A stretch of DNA of 64,000 nucleotides, from NCBI GenBank assembly GCA_965203605.1, contig OZ241902.1, positions 4,340,001 through 4,404,000 on the forward strand, written 5' to 3'. This document shows, in pieces, positions 18,540-28,028 of this stretch. This DNA comes from JAPOUP01 sp965203605 (GTDB lineage: Bacteria > Pseudomonadota > Alphaproteobacteria > Rhodobacterales > Rhodobacteraceae). The translations under genes and the position numbers were made by a program. Positions within the stretch are counted from its first letter, which is position 1; every line of letters begins with the position of its first letter. The notes under the pieces were generated by a model that saw only the letters and a program-made list of their open reading frames with translations, was not told where the DNA came from and searched no databases.

Positions 18540-19389
18540 GTCTCGGATCCCGACTCAGGTCTTTGTTCGCTGGCATTCGCTATCGTGATCCGGTTCACCG
18601 CGAAGAGGGGTACTCACGTTCCATCCTTCCCCACTTCCATTCCGAAGTGCAACACCGGCCCTCTGCGCAGCGAGGGCTCCGCCCTCGCTGCGCAGAGGGC
18701 CGGGCGGCTGTCCGGTGTCAGGAAACGGGGTGTCGGCGAAGGCGTGATCGGGGCGGCCACAGACCGGACCGGATCAGGGCGGGGTGGTCCTCCCTGCCGA
18801 GCTGGCCGGCGATTGTCCGGCAGGGTGTCCGCCGGTCGGGGAACGCGAATGCCCTAACCGGCTCCCTCAGCCTGTTCCACAGGCATGGGTTGCGCCTCTG
18901 GCACCGCCGCGCCCAGCCGAACGGCGGACAGCGGTGCCGCTGGACCCGGGCGGTCAGGAACGCGGGCGTGGCGGGCGTCGGGAGGACGTCCGCCGGATGG
19001 TTGTGGCCATGGCCGGAACCGTTCCTGGACCTGCACGGATCCCCTGCCCCGGCGTCCGGGACGTCCCGTTCCCGGTGGCCCACCTGCGGCGGCCGGACCG
19101 AGCGGCGACGGCATCCTGGAGGGGAACACTGCCAGGCCGGACATCAGGCAGTCGGAAAGACCGATGCCGCGCGTGTCGACCGGGTCGGCGATGCGGTGGA
19201 GGCACATGCGCGAACCGCCTGTAGCATCCCGGGCATCGACGGATGCCTGCGCAGGGAATCCCTGGACATTTTCCTGCCCGGCCTTTGCCTGTTTGGCCGC
19301 AGGATGGCCGATCCAGCGTAAAGGTCCACGAAAAAATCTCGCGGACATTCCACAGGATATTGATAATGAAAGAAAACAAATTCCAGCGG
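18540..19389. other. Decayed region after cobD
   Basis: No intact gene. It begins with a dispersed repeat (18629-18660) and its hairpin, then about 650 bases of GC-rich sequence with only short, unrecognised frames on both strands, probably old IS debris. Confidence 0.5.
18629..18660 (+). repeat. Dispersed repeat, copy 1, with adjoining perfect palindrome
   Basis: CCCCACTTCCATTCCGAAGT continuing to ACACCGGCC. It is followed by a long perfect palindrome (CTCTGCGCAGCGAGGGC and its inverse around TCC, about 18660-18700) that would fold into a very stable hairpin. Other copies: 24373, 25319, 28029 and 37872, all on the plus strand. Confidence 0.8.
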
Positions 19390-19586
19390 GAATTGCTGAC
19401 CTGCATCGATTCCACCGGCACGAGAGGCAACGGACCGCATCTTTTCCCCCGGCCAGAGACGCGTATCAACCACTGTGAGACTGTGTCCCATGGAGCGTGA
19501 CCGCAAAGCGGCTGCAAGTCCGCCAACCCAGCGCCAATCACGAGAATATCCAGACTGGAGGACTTGTTTGAACCTTGATCCTGCAT
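19390..19586 (-). pseudogene. FAD-dependent desaturase remnant (phytoene desaturase family)
   Basis: The first 65 or so residues of an FAD oxidoreductase are readable across one frameshift: LDILVIGAGLA, then LAAALRSRSMGHSLTVVDTR, then LWPGEKMRSVASRAGGIDAG. The dinucleotide-binding GAG and the WPG.KMR...DAG pattern are those of CrtI/CrtD carotenoid desaturases. A one-base loss follows GAGLA, and similarity stops after DAG. This is a 5' relic only. Confidence 0.55.
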
Positions 19587-19648
19587 CCCGAATCAGTAAC
19601 TTACCCAAAACTGAAGTAGGCGATGTCTGGCATGGATCCGTGCGCGGG

Positions 19649-20986
19649 TTACGCCCTCTCAAAGCCCCGGGCGATCTCCCAATCGGTCACCACACGATCG
19701 AATTCTTCCTGTTCCCATTCCGCAGACCGTACGTAGTGGTCGATGACGTCATCGCCCATTGCCGCCCGCAGCATTGCCGAGCGGCAAAATATCTCCGTTG
19801 CCGTCCTGAGGCTGTTCGGGATGTCTGGCATCCTGTCATCGCCGTAGATGTCGCCCTTCGTCGCTGGTGCCAGTTCGAGCCTGTCGTTGATTCCCTGCAT
19901 CCCTGCCGCCAGGAGCGCTGCCTGGGCAAGATAGGGGTTCATGTCCGATCCGGGAATCCGGCATTCGACCCGCACCGACTTCGTGTTGGCTCCGCAGAGC
20001 CGAAACCCTGCCGTGCGGTTGTCGACAGACCATGCGACCTTTGTCGGCGCAAATGAACCTTTCGCAAAGCGCTTGTAGGAATTGACATAGGGCGCGAAGA
20101 AGAGAGTGCAGTCAGACGCATAGGCGATCAACCCGGCCAGGAAATGGCGCATTGTCTCTGACATGCCCAAGGCGTCGTCCGGATCGTGAAAGGCGTTCCT
20201 GCCATCGGACCAAAGTGACATGTGCACATGGCTCGCGCTGCCAATTCGGGCCTCATGCCATTTCGGCAGGAAGGTTGCCGAATGTCCCCGCTGCCAGGCG
20301 ATCTCCTTGGTGGCGTGCTTGGTGATCGTGTGGTGGTCCGCGCAGAGCAGCGCCTCCGCATACTTGATGTTCAGCTCTTCCTGCCCGGCCTCGGCCTCGC
20401 CTTTGGAGTTCTCCACCGGCACGCCGGCTTCCACAAGATGATTGCGCAGGGGGCGCAGTACATGCTCTTCCTTGGTGGTCTGAAGGATGTGGTAGTCGGC
20501 GTTGTACAGCCCGAGCGTCGTTAGATCGCGGTAACCTTCGGTCCGCATCTGGTCGAGCGGCTTCCTGAAGATGAAAAACTCCAGCTCCGTGGCCATCATC
20601 GGGTTCAGCCCAAGGGCTAACAAGCGGGTGACCTGTTCCTTCAGCACCTGCCGCGGGGCGTGAGGTACGGGTGAATGGCCGTGATGGCTGAGGATGTCGC
20701 ACAGAACCATAGCCGTGCCCTCCAGCCAAGGCATGCGCCTCAGGGTCGAAACGTCCGGCTTCATCACGTAATCACCGTAGCCCGTCTCCCAGCTTGTCGC
20801 CGCATAGCCGTCCGGCGTTGCCATCTCCAGATCTGTCGCCAGCAGGTAGTTGCAGCAATGGGTCTCCTCATGACCGCTTTCGAGGAAATTCGAGACATGG
20901 AATCGCTTGCCCATCAGCCGACCCTGCATATCGACCAGGCAAACCAGCACTGTGTCGATCTCGCCCGACCCAGCAAGGTCTTTCAA
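19649..20986 (-). CDS. Glutamine synthetase family protein
   Basis: An ATP-dependent ligase attaching ammonia or an amine to glutamate. The 445-residue protein has the N-terminal beta-grasp (DTVLVCLVDMQGRLMGKRF), the metal-site helix MATELEFFIF, ADHHTITKHATKEIAWQ, the His motif GSASHVHMSLW, and VECRIPGSDMNPYLAQAAL. It resembles the GlnT/PuuA-like branch rather than housekeeping GlnA, which suggests gamma-glutamyl-amine formation; that is an inference. An in-frame stop lies three codons upstream, so the TTG at 20986 is the earliest usual start. It follows dctP by 124 bases across a hairpin and probably shares its transcript. Confidence 0.85.
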   Translation of the reverse strand: MKDLAGSGEIDTVLVCLVDMQGRLMGKRFHVSNFLESGHEETHCCNYLLATDLEMATPDGYAATSWETGYGDYVMKPDVSTLRRMPWLEGTAMVLCDILSHHGHSPVPHAPRQVLKEQVTRLLALGLNPMMATELEFFIFRKPLDQMRTEGYRDLTTLGLYNADYHILQTTKEEHVLRPLRNHLVEAGVPVENSKGEAEAGQEELNIKYAEALLCADHHTITKHATKEIAWQRGHSATFLPKWHEARIGSASHVHMSLWSDGRNAFHDPDDALGMSETMRHFLAGLIAYASDCTLFFAPYVNSYKRFAKGSFAPTKVAWSVDNRTAGFRLCGANTKSVRVECRIPGSDMNPYLAQAALLAAGMQGINDRLELAPATKGDIYGDDRMPDIPNSLRTATEIFCRSAMLRAAMGDDVIDHYVRSAEWEQEEFDRVVTDWEIARGFERA

Positions 20987-21052
20987 CCGATCAAGTGATA
21001 GAGGATATGAAATTTCTAACTCCCTTGGCTTGCCGCTTAAGGCACCACGGGA

Positions 21053-21092
21053 ATGACCCGGGACCTCCGATTGGCATGAGGTCCCGGGTCAT
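21053..21092 (-). terminator. 15-bp perfect hairpin between dctP and the glutamine synthetase gene
   Basis: ATGACCCGGGACCTC at 21053-21067 pairs perfectly with its inverse at 21078-21092 across a 10-base loop. There is no U tract on the minus strand, so it may stabilise the upstream mRNA or attenuate rather than end transcription. Confidence 0.6.
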
Positions 21093-21110
21093 GTTCGCGG
21101 CAGTTGGCAC

Positions 21111-22142
21111 TCAGCCGTAACGATAGGGTCGACCGGCTTTCTGCATGTCCGAATTGTATTGGCGGAAGATCTCGACGATCTTGGCTTTGGTCTCGGACTC
21201 GGCTGCAATCTCATCCCAGAACCTTACGGCGGCCTCTTCCACCTGTGCCCATTCCGCATCCGGAATCGACGTCAGCTGCATCTTCGTGCCGTTGACACGA
21301 AGATTGGCCTCGCCACCCCAATACCACCATTGGCGGTAATAGTGACTCTGCTCCATACAAACAGCAAGCAGCGCCTGCATGTCGTCCGGCAGTTCGTTCC
21401 AGCGCTCCATATTGGCAAAGAAATGGCCAATCCAGGCACCTGAGATGTTGTTGGTAAGGAAGTAGTTGGTAACGTCCGCCCAGCCGACTGTATAGTCTTC
21501 GGTTATGCCCGACCATGCGATGCCGTCCAACTCACCGGTCTGCACCGCGACCTCGATATCTTCCCATGGCAGCGTCACCGGCACCACACCGAACTGGCTG
21601 AGAAAGCGGCCCGCAGTGGGAAAGGTAAAGACGCGCTTGCCCTTCAGGTCGTCGAGCGAATTGATCGGATCCTTGGTCGCGAAGTGACATGGGTCCCACG
21701 CTCCAGCGGAGATGTGCTTGACGCCAACCCTGGAATATTCCGCGTCCCAGATATCGTTCAGCCCGTACTGGTTGAACAGCACAGGCACATCGAGGGAATA
21801 GCGCGAACCGAACGGGAAGTAACCTCCAAATACGGTAACCTCCGTCGGTGAGGCCATTGAATCGTCATCCGACTGCACCGCGTCGATGGTGCCCCGCTGC
21901 ATCGCCTGAAACAGTTCGCCCGTGGGCACAAGCTGATCGGCAAAGAAAAGTTCGATCTGCATGCGATCGCCAGCGATCTTGTTGAACGTGTCGATGGCCG
22001 GTTTGACCACATGCTCGGCGAGAGCCGCACCAGCATAGGTCTGCAGCCGCCACCTGATCGTTGATTGAGCGAGCGCTGGTGCGGCAAGCGTTGCCGGAAC
22101 AGCAACTGCGGTGCCCTGGATGAATTTACGTCGTGTGGTCAT
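21111..22142 (-). CDS. dctP: TRAP transporter substrate-binding protein
   Basis: A periplasmic solute receptor for a TRAP importer. The 343-residue protein starts with a Tat signal (TTRRKFIQGTAVAV...APALAQ). Then come IRWRLQTYAGAAL, the LFFADQLVPTGELFQAMQRG segment typical of DctP, VFTFPTAGRFLSQFG and GELDGIAWSGITEDYTVGWAD. The sequence is closest in feel to receptors for 2-oxo acids or other organic acids, but the substrate cannot be read from it. It follows dctM by 57 bases and precedes a glutamine-synthetase-like gene. Confidence 0.9.
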   Translation of the reverse strand: MTTRRKFIQGTAVAVPATLAAPALAQSTIRWRLQTYAGAALAEHVVKPAIDTFNKIAGDRMQIELFFADQLVPTGELFQAMQRGTIDAVQSDDDSMASPTEVTVFGGYFPFGSRYSLDVPVLFNQYGLNDIWDAEYSRVGVKHISAGAWDPCHFATKDPINSLDDLKGKRVFTFPTAGRFLSQFGVVPVTLPWEDIEVAVQTGELDGIAWSGITEDYTVGWADVTNYFLTNNISGAWIGHFFANMERWNELPDDMQALLAVCMEQSHYYRQWWYWGGEANLRVNGTKMQLTSIPDAEWAQVEEAAVRFWDEIAAESETKAKIVEIFRQYNSDMQKAGRPYRYG

Positions 22143-22199
22143 CTGACCCTCCTTTCAGGTTGATGTTAACGTGGTCGTACTCAAAGGTTCCCATGACGC

Positions 22200-23525
22200 T
22201 TAGTTTGCGTAGACCGTTTGTGGCAGCCACAACGCGATTTGGGGGAACACCATGATGGTCCCCAGTGCCACGAGCATAACACCGACAAAGGGAATTATGG
22301 AGCGGTAGATGTCGCCTAGACCGATCTGTGGCGGCGACATTGCCCGCATGAGAAAGAGATTGTATCCGAAGGGCGGGGTCATATACGCGATCTGTGTGGT
22401 GATCGTGTACAGGATGCCATACCAGATCAGATCGAAGCCGAGGGCACCAACGAGCGGGATATAGAGCGGTGCTACGATCACCAGCATGGCCGTGTCATCA
22501 AGGAACGTGCCCATCAGGATGAAACTGAACTGCATGAGTATCAGGATCATCCAAGGCCCCAGGCCAAGCTTCTCGGCAAAGAGGCTCTCGATGGCTTTCA
22601 CCGCGCCAAGTCCGTCAAAGACGGCACCGAAGGCAAGTGCGGCGAGAATGATCCACATGAACATGCAGGTAATGCCAAGCGTATTCCGAACGGAGGTCAC
22701 GAACACCGCCCATGTCATCCTGCGTCTGAGAACCGCCGCACCAAACGCTGTGAGTGCACCGATGGCCGAGCTTTCGACCAGCGAGGTCCAGCCATTGATG
22801 AAGGGGACCATCATTGCGAAGAATATTCCAAAAGGTAGCAGACCTGCGAGAAGCAGGCGATATCTTTCGCGTCGCGGCATGTCGCGGTCCGCCTTCCGAA
22901 GGGCTGGGCCGAGCGCTGGATCCCTCCGGCAGCGAACCGCGATGTAGATCACGAACATAGCAGCCATCATCAGACCCGGGATGACACCCGCAAGCCAGAG
23001 CTGCCCCACCGGCTGCCGGGCGATCATTGCGTAGAGCACCAGCACCACGGACGGCGGCACAAGAATGCCCAGACTCGACCCGGCCTGCACCACGCCAGTC
23101 ACCATCCGCTTGTCATAGCCCCGGCGCAGCAGCTCCGGCAAGGCTATCGTCGCTCCGATCGCCATGCCAGCCACCGAGAGCCCGTTCATCGCCGAAATCA
23201 GTACCATAAGGCCGATCGTGCCAATCGCGAGTCCTCCGCTCAGCCCGCCCATCCAGACGTGGAACATCCGGTAGAGGTCGTCGGCAATCCGGCTCTCCGA
23301 CAGGACGTAGCCCATGAAGACGAACATCGGTACGGTCAGTAGCGGATACCAGCGCATCAGCTTGATTGATTGGGCAAATGCGATGTCGAATCCGCCGCGC
23401 TCTCCCCAAAGCGCCAATGCGGCCACCACCGCCACAAAACCGATGGCGCCAAAGACCCGCTGCCCAGTGAAGAGGAGCACCATCATCAGGGCGAACATGG
23501 CAATGGCGATCATCTCGTGCGACAT
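22200..23525 (-). CDS. dctM: TRAP transporter large permease
   Basis: The 12-helix ion-coupled permease of the TRAP system. The 441-residue protein shows repeated hydrophobic segments and DctM signatures: YPLLTVPMFVFMGYVLSES, NGLSVAGMAIGATIALPELL, GSSLGILVPPSVVLVLYAM, and GTFLDDTAMLVIVAPLYIP. The ATG at 23525 overlaps the dctQ stop (TAATG on the minus strand), so the two subunits are translationally coupled. Confidence 0.94.
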   Translation of the reverse strand: MSHEMIAIAMFALMMVLLFTGQRVFGAIGFVAVVAALALWGERGGFDIAFAQSIKLMRWYPLLTVPMFVFMGYVLSESRIADDLYRMFHVWMGGLSGGLAIGTIGLMVLISAMNGLSVAGMAIGATIALPELLRRGYDKRMVTGVVQAGSSLGILVPPSVVLVLYAMIARQPVGQLWLAGVIPGLMMAAMFVIYIAVRCRRDPALGPALRKADRDMPRRERYRLLLAGLLPFGIFFAMMVPFINGWTSLVESSAIGALTAFGAAVLRRRMTWAVFVTSVRNTLGITCMFMWIILAALAFGAVFDGLGAVKAIESLFAEKLGLGPWMILILMQFSFILMGTFLDDTAMLVIVAPLYIPLVGALGFDLIWYGILYTITTQIAYMTPPFGYNLFLMRAMSPPQIGLGDIYRSIIPFVGVMLVALGTIMVFPQIALWLPQTVYAN

Positions 23526-24142
23526 TAGCGGATGGTCTCGCCTGTGAGCCTGAGCACGTCCTTGCACAGCTCGGATATGGCTTGAAGCAGCATCAGAAGG
23601 ATGCCGACGCACATGAGGGTCTTGATTGGCCAGAGATAGGGTCGCCAGATGGTCCGACTACGCTCCAACGTGCCTGTCGATGCCTCCCCAGTGGCCAGAT
23701 CCACAAGGAAACCGACCGAGTTCGAACCGAAATGGCCCAGTGAATAGGCAGTGGATCCAAGCCCGCCCACGAGCATGACGGCCAGATAGATGATCAGGCA
23801 GAGCACCATGACCGCATCTGTTGCGGCCTTTCGCCGAACCGACCAGCGCTCGTAGAAAAGATCCATGCGCACGTGTGCACCCATCTGGATCGCATATGGG
23901 CCCCCGAGAAAGAAATACGCGATCATCGCAAACTGCGCGACCTCAAGTGTCCAAAGCGAGGGCTGTTCGGTAAACTTGCTGACCGTGGACCAGAGAAGAA
24001 CCGCCACCATGAGGAACAGGCCGTACATGATGAAACGTCCGACACCACGATTCAGCCCGTCAATCACGGCGATATAGGTCCGTAGCACCTTCAATGTGCG
24101 CCATCCGGCCTTGTGCTGGTCTCGTGAGTGTGTGGATCCCAC
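23525..24142 (-). CDS. dctQ: TRAP transporter small permease
   Basis: The four-helix subunit that pairs with DctM. The 205 residues include RFIMYGLFLMVAVLLWSTVSK, TLEVAQFAMIAYFFLGGPYA, GAHVRMDLFYERW (the conserved loop H-R-D) and two more membrane segments. The GTG at 24142 is the longest start; a TTG at 24094 would remove a hydrophilic leader and is equally possible. It is the first gene of dctQ-dctM-dctP-GS. Confidence 0.88.
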   Translation of the reverse strand: MGSTHSRDQHKAGWRTLKVLRTYIAVIDGLNRGVGRFIMYGLFLMVAVLLWSTVSKFTEQPSLWTLEVAQFAMIAYFFLGGPYAIQMGAHVRMDLFYERWSVRRKAATDAVMVLCLIIYLAVMLVGGLGSTAYSLGHFGSNSVGFLVDLATGEASTGTLERSRTIWRPYLWPIKTLMCVGILLMLLQAISELCKDVLRLTGETIR

Positions 24143-24372
24143 GCAAAATGACTGGTGAACGCCGCTCCGGACAGGCCAAACTCGAAAAGTCCACCGGAGA
24201 TTCTGCGACTGTGATGCTCGCAGGCCAGTGCCAGAGAGCCTGTCCCTGATGCGTTCAGCACCCGCCTAACGCTCCTTCCCTCCATGGCTCCGTGGTAATT
24301 CGCCAATGTCCAGTCCCGTTTCATCAAGACTGGAAGTTTCCCGGTGCATATGGGGTTGTCAATTGTTTTCTG

Positions 24373-24404
24373 CCTCACTTCCAGTCCGAATTGCGACACC
24401 GGTG
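24373..24404 (+). repeat. Dispersed repeat, copy 2 (diverged)
   Basis: CCTCACTTCCAGTCCGAATT continuing to GCGACACCGGTGAC. It has several differences from the other copies. It sits at the 3' edge of the IS66 relic and is followed by the GGAGGCGGGATTCCCGG tail shared by the family. Confidence 0.65.
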
Positions 24405-24479
24405 ACTTTCGTGGCGGGTGTGCGCAGCCCGAGCGGAGGAAATGGCCCGGAGGCGGGATTCCCGGCTTCCGGGTACCGG

Positions 24480-25113
24480 CAATCTAGGCGCGGGGCCGCG
24501 GATGCCCCGTCGACCCCGCACCAGCCCATCCGTGTACCTGATCGACCTCCACTGCCGTGCTTGGAACAGGGGAGTTCGGTCTGGCATGGACCCAGCAGTT
24601 CCGGTGGGTGACCGCGTCGCCGCGGGCCGCGAGGTGGGCTTCGTAGGCGCGGTGGCCGTCGGTCATCAGGGTTCCGGAATACCCGCCGGGGAACCTCGCC
24701 GCGGTCTCCGGGCACTGGCCAGAGATGGCCATTCCGCATGCTTCCGGGCCTGCCCAGGTGCCGCCCGGCGTTTCGTCCATCTGGATGACGGCGCTCCCTG
24801 CACCGACCGCCACCGGGCGTCGTGGACCGGCCCGGCAACTCGATGGCGCGGTTGGCCCACAGGATCGGGGAGCCCCGGCTGACGTTGATGCCAGCTTCGG
24901 CCAGCATCCGGTGCTGGCGGGCAGGTGCCACATAAACCTGTCGACGAGCATCCTGGCGAGTAGGGACACGTCCGCGCAGCCGCTTCTGGAGACGCCCTCG
25001 CAGGCCGGTCGGAACCCCTGACCTTCACGGTCAGGTAGAGATGGCGGATGACCACATGCCGGAACCCGCCGGCAGTGGACGCGCTCCGGGACCACCTCGT
25101 AACCGTCCCCCGG
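24480..25113 (-). pseudogene. IS66 family transposase (TnpC) relic, multiple frameshifts
   Basis: Across several frames, pieces of an IS66 TnpC appear in the correct order: PERVHCRR, then LYLTVKVRGSD, then LLARMLVDRFMWHLP, then MLAEAGINVSRGSPILWANR and AIELPG, then VIQMDETP, then GYSGTLMTDGHRAYEAH and HRNCWVHAR. The TDG and CW.HAR motifs are diagnostic. At least three frameshifts and the lack of the 3' half show that it is dead. Part of its 5' region recurs at 44671-45312. Confidence 0.7.
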
Positions 25114-25318
25114 CGTCGCCGCCCGAGCTCACCGACCCGGCCGGCGAGGCCATCGGTCCCCGGGGAGGCCGGATGGCCCGTCCGTCCGTCTCCGATCCCG
25201 CATCTGCCACCATGGCGGCCCCCGAAGTGATTCGCCCCGATGGCCAGTCACCGACGGGCGATGGCCTATGCTGTCAAACGGAAAAGGGATGGGTGGGGCC
25301 GGGTCAGACGGCTTACTT

Positions 25319-25350
25319 CCCCACTTCCAGTCGGAAGTGCAACACCGGCC
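25319..25350 (+). repeat. Dispersed repeat, copy 3, with hairpin
   Basis: CCCCACTTCCAGTCGGAAGT continuing to ACACCGGCC, then a near-perfect palindrome (CCATTTTCCCGCCC and its inverse). Then GGAAGGCGGGATTTCCGG and CCCGGGACGGCT, a tail shared with copies at 28029 and 37872. The 25170-25312 stretch just upstream is also repeated, at 45181-45312. Confidence 0.8.
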
Positions 25351-25948
25351 ATTTTCCCGCCCGGGCGGGGAAAATGGCCGGAAGGCGGGATTTCCGGGCC
25401 CGGGACGGCTGGAGTCCCTTCGCGGGAGAGCCTATCGGCGCTGTCCAGGCTCACCGACGCCCGCATTCCCAGGCTCCACCGCTTCCTTAAGGACTGGCTG
25501 GACACCGACCGGACCGACGGGCCCACCACCATGATGCGCGGGGCGGGACTGTGGCGTTGCGCAAGGTCCGGGCCGGAAGTCACGATGGTTGCAGGCCGAA
25601 GCGATCATGGTTGCAGGTCGCGACACTCAAAGCGTTTTCGTCCCCCATTCGTTCTTTCGGATGTCCGTATATGCAGCCATGGTCCGTTTGGGCCGGTTTC
25701 CTTGGGCATACGGACATCGGGTGCCCGCTGACGGTCAGGAGGTCGCCTTCGCGTGGTTCCCTCGTGTCATTTCAGGCTGGCGTCCCATCGGGCAGGGTGC
25801 CTGTTCGCAGCTGTAGGCTGCCTTCGATTCAACCATCTCGCCCTGGTTCCAGTGCGCGGACCGCCGGACATCCCGGACAGCGGGCGTGTCCCGGGACGCG
25901 CCGTTGTTCCTCTGGACGCCTGCGTGACCCGCTGGTATCGGGGCGTCC
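25351..25948. other. Non-coding stretch before the Rpn gene
   Basis: About 600 bases without a supportable gene. A small inverted repeat is seen (ATGTCCGTAT near 25660, inverse near 25709). Confidence 0.5.
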
Positions 25949-26902
25949 ATGAGTGGAACGAACGACCACGGACCTCCGGCGGGACCGCGCCCGAGGGTCC
26001 TGACGCCCGCCCCTCACGACGCCCTCGCACGGGCGCTGCTGTCCGACCCCGGGCGGCTCCGCGCGGTCCTGCGCGACCACCTGCCCAACGACATCTCAAG
26101 GCTGTTCGCGGACACGCCGCCGAGGGTCGTCGACGGCAGCTTCGTGGACGAGGCGCTGCGGGGCACCCAGTCGGACCTGCTGGCGGAGGTGGAGACCGCC
26201 GACGGGAGGCCGGCCTTCGTGTACGCGCTCATCGAGAACAAGGCCCGGCCGGACGCGGGCACGGCGCTGCAGCTGGCGGGCTACATGGTCCGCATATGGC
26301 AGCGCCATGCCGGGGGCAGCGCGGAGAGGCTCCGGAACCTGCCGCCGGTCATCCCGCTGGTGCTGTACACCGGGACGGCCCGCTGGACGGTCCCGGAGGG
26401 GCTCGCGGAGATGTTCGGCGGCGCCGACCCTGCGCTGGTCCACCTGCCGGGGGAGCGGTTCATCCTCCGGGCCCTGGCGGGGATGGACCCCGACAGGCTG
26501 TCGGGCGACGAGGTGGTGAGGGCCGGGTTCATGACGCTGACGCGGCGGGGGCTCGGGGAGCTGCGCCGGACCGCCGCGGCGCTGGAGGGCAGCCCGGCCT
26601 TGCAGGAGCAGGTGATCGGGTATATCCTGCGGACCTACCAGGACGTGGACCTCGACGCCCTCGGCGAAGCCGGGGCCAGCCGGATGGAGGAGATCATGGG
26701 GACGGTCGCCGAGACACTGAGGGCCGAGGGAAAGGCAGAGGGAAGGGCCGAGTTCCTTGTCCACCTGCTCGAGAGCCGGTTCGGGCCCCTGCCCCTGAAT
26801 CTCAGGAGCCGCATCGCCGGTGCGGAGCCCACCCAGCTCGACGGCTGGTTCGACCGGGGTCTGGGAGCCGGGAGCCTGGACGCGGTCTTCGGGGATGGAT
26901 GA
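25949..26902 (+). CDS. Rpn-family recombination-promoting nuclease
   Basis: PD-(D/E)XK endonuclease of the Rpn/PF04754 family, known to nick DNA and promote RecA-independent recombination. The 317-residue protein is intact. HDALARALLSDP at the start is followed by LPNDISRLFADTPP and the nuclease core: Asp in GTQSDLLAEV (near residue 76) and Glu/Lys in YALIENKARPD (near residues 95-97). The Rpn motifs LAGYMVRIWQRH and LPPVIPLVLYTG follow, and the C-terminus has a charged helix GKAEGRAEFL. The ATG at 25949 fits the family. It stands alone between IS debris and a toxin-antitoxin remnant. Confidence 0.9.
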   Translation: MSGTNDHGPPAGPRPRVLTPAPHDALARALLSDPGRLRAVLRDHLPNDISRLFADTPPRVVDGSFVDEALRGTQSDLLAEVETADGRPAFVYALIENKARPDAGTALQLAGYMVRIWQRHAGGSAERLRNLPPVIPLVLYTGTARWTVPEGLAEMFGGADPALVHLPGERFILRALAGMDPDRLSGDEVVRAGFMTLTRRGLGELRRTAAALEGSPALQEQVIGYILRTYQDVDLDALGEAGASRMEEIMGTVAETLRAEGKAEGRAEFLVHLLESRFGPLPLNLRSRIAGAEPTQLDGWFDRGLGAGSLDAVFGDG

Positions 26903-27179
26903 TCCGGGGCCCGTATCGGAGTGGCAGGGGACGCCGGTCATGCGGCCGTCACCGACGCACAGCAACCACGGCATGGGGACCTCAGCGACCGCGCCTGCCG
27001 CGGTCACCGTCCTCTCCGGGCGCGACGCGGAGACAGCCTGCATGATGGGCGACGCATCCGCCTGCGATGTGGTGGCGCGGCACAGTCACGGGCCTGGAAC
27101 GCCGCGGCGGCGGTGGCATGAAATGGGGATGAGGCGGCAAAGGTGCTGATGCGAACGTTACCGGCGTTTCTGGCCTTCC

Positions 27180-27287
27180 TTGTCCTTGCGTGCTGCGGCG
27201 GGTGACATGCGCGCTTTCCACGTGCCCGGCTTCCACGGCCATGTCGACCAAAGCGATGGACAGGCACTCATCGACGGGGAATTTCAC
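27180..27287 (-). pseudogene. DUF5615 PIN-like toxin remnant
   Basis: The first about 35 residues, KFPVDECLSIALVDMAVEAG then HVESAHVT, match the N-terminus of DUF5615 (Mut7-C-like) toxins, including the DE acidic pair. After that the frame drifts into low-complexity sequence and no C-terminal catalytic part follows. The ATG at 27287 overlaps the end of the DUF433 antitoxin gene, the normal order for this pair. Confidence 0.6.
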
Positions 27288-28002
27288 GAACGCGCGCCAT
27301 CGGTAACCGCAGGTCCGTCAGGTCGACCGTCCCTTCCGGGACAGGCCGTCGAGGTCTGGAGCCGGCGCGGGGTCGCCCGGCCCGCGGATGTGCCCTGGCG
27401 TAAAGCGCGGATGCCTCGACATCCTCGCCGCCCAAAGCCGGAAAGTCCTCCAACCTGGTCTCCATGCCGTCCGTGGCGAGCGCATCGGCGACTTCGTGGA
27501 CACCGATCCGCGTTCCGTGCGCCACCGGGGCGCCACCCCTTACGTCCGGGTCCTCGGTGACGCGACGAAACGCGTCGTCCAGTCTGTTCAGCCCAGCCAT
27601 CGCCGCACTTGCAGGCTCTCCCGGCGGGAGTGTGACACAGCCGCTTTCAAACCGCAGGACCCTGGCGCGTTCAGGCTCGTCCCGAAGACGGAGCCAGTTG
27701 TCCCTGGCGAATCTCCCGATCATCCGCATGGCCTGAAGCCGCATGCCCCTGCTCAGCCTGGAACCGTCGGAAGCACCGAAACTGACCACGGGAACCTCGT
27801 AGGCGCGCACTGCACGACGTGAGCCGGGCTTTACGCATACGGATCTGGGCAGCACGGCATCGTCAATCAGGCAGTTGATCCTACGACAGGAGACCTCCGT
27901 GGCCGCCGCGGCCTCATCGATCAAAATCGCAATGCCGGGCGCGGTCACACCTGTCATCTCGGGCTGCCTCAAACGTTTCCGACATTCGGACGGGTCTGAC
28001 AT
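27268..28002 (-). CDS. DUF433 antitoxin
   Basis: The 244-residue protein ends with a DUF433 domain: VAHGTRIGVHEVADALATDG, then LEDFPALGGEDVEASALYAR and AHPRAGRP, the usual HTH-like antitoxin fold. The N-terminal about 130 residues (IDEAAAATEVSCRRINCL, then the MIGRFARDNWL helix) look like the N-terminal domain of longer DUF433 antitoxins. The ATG at 28002 is used; upstream residues come from the dispersed repeat. It should bind its own promoter and neutralise a DUF5615 toxin, but only a toxin stub is left downstream. Confidence 0.7.
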   Translation of the reverse strand: MSDPSECRKRLRQPEMTGVTAPGIAILIDEAAAATEVSCRRINCLIDDAVLPRSVCVKPGSRRAVRAYEVPVVSFGASDGSRLSRGMRLQAMRMIGRFARDNWLRLRDEPERARVLRFESGCVTLPPGEPASAAMAGLNRLDDAFRRVTEDPDVRGGAPVAHGTRIGVHEVADALATDGMETRLEDFPALGGEDVEASALYARAHPRAGRPRAGSRPRRPVPEGTVDLTDLRLPMARVREIPRR

Positions 28003-28028
28003 GGACCACGCAGGCATGCCTTTCAAGG

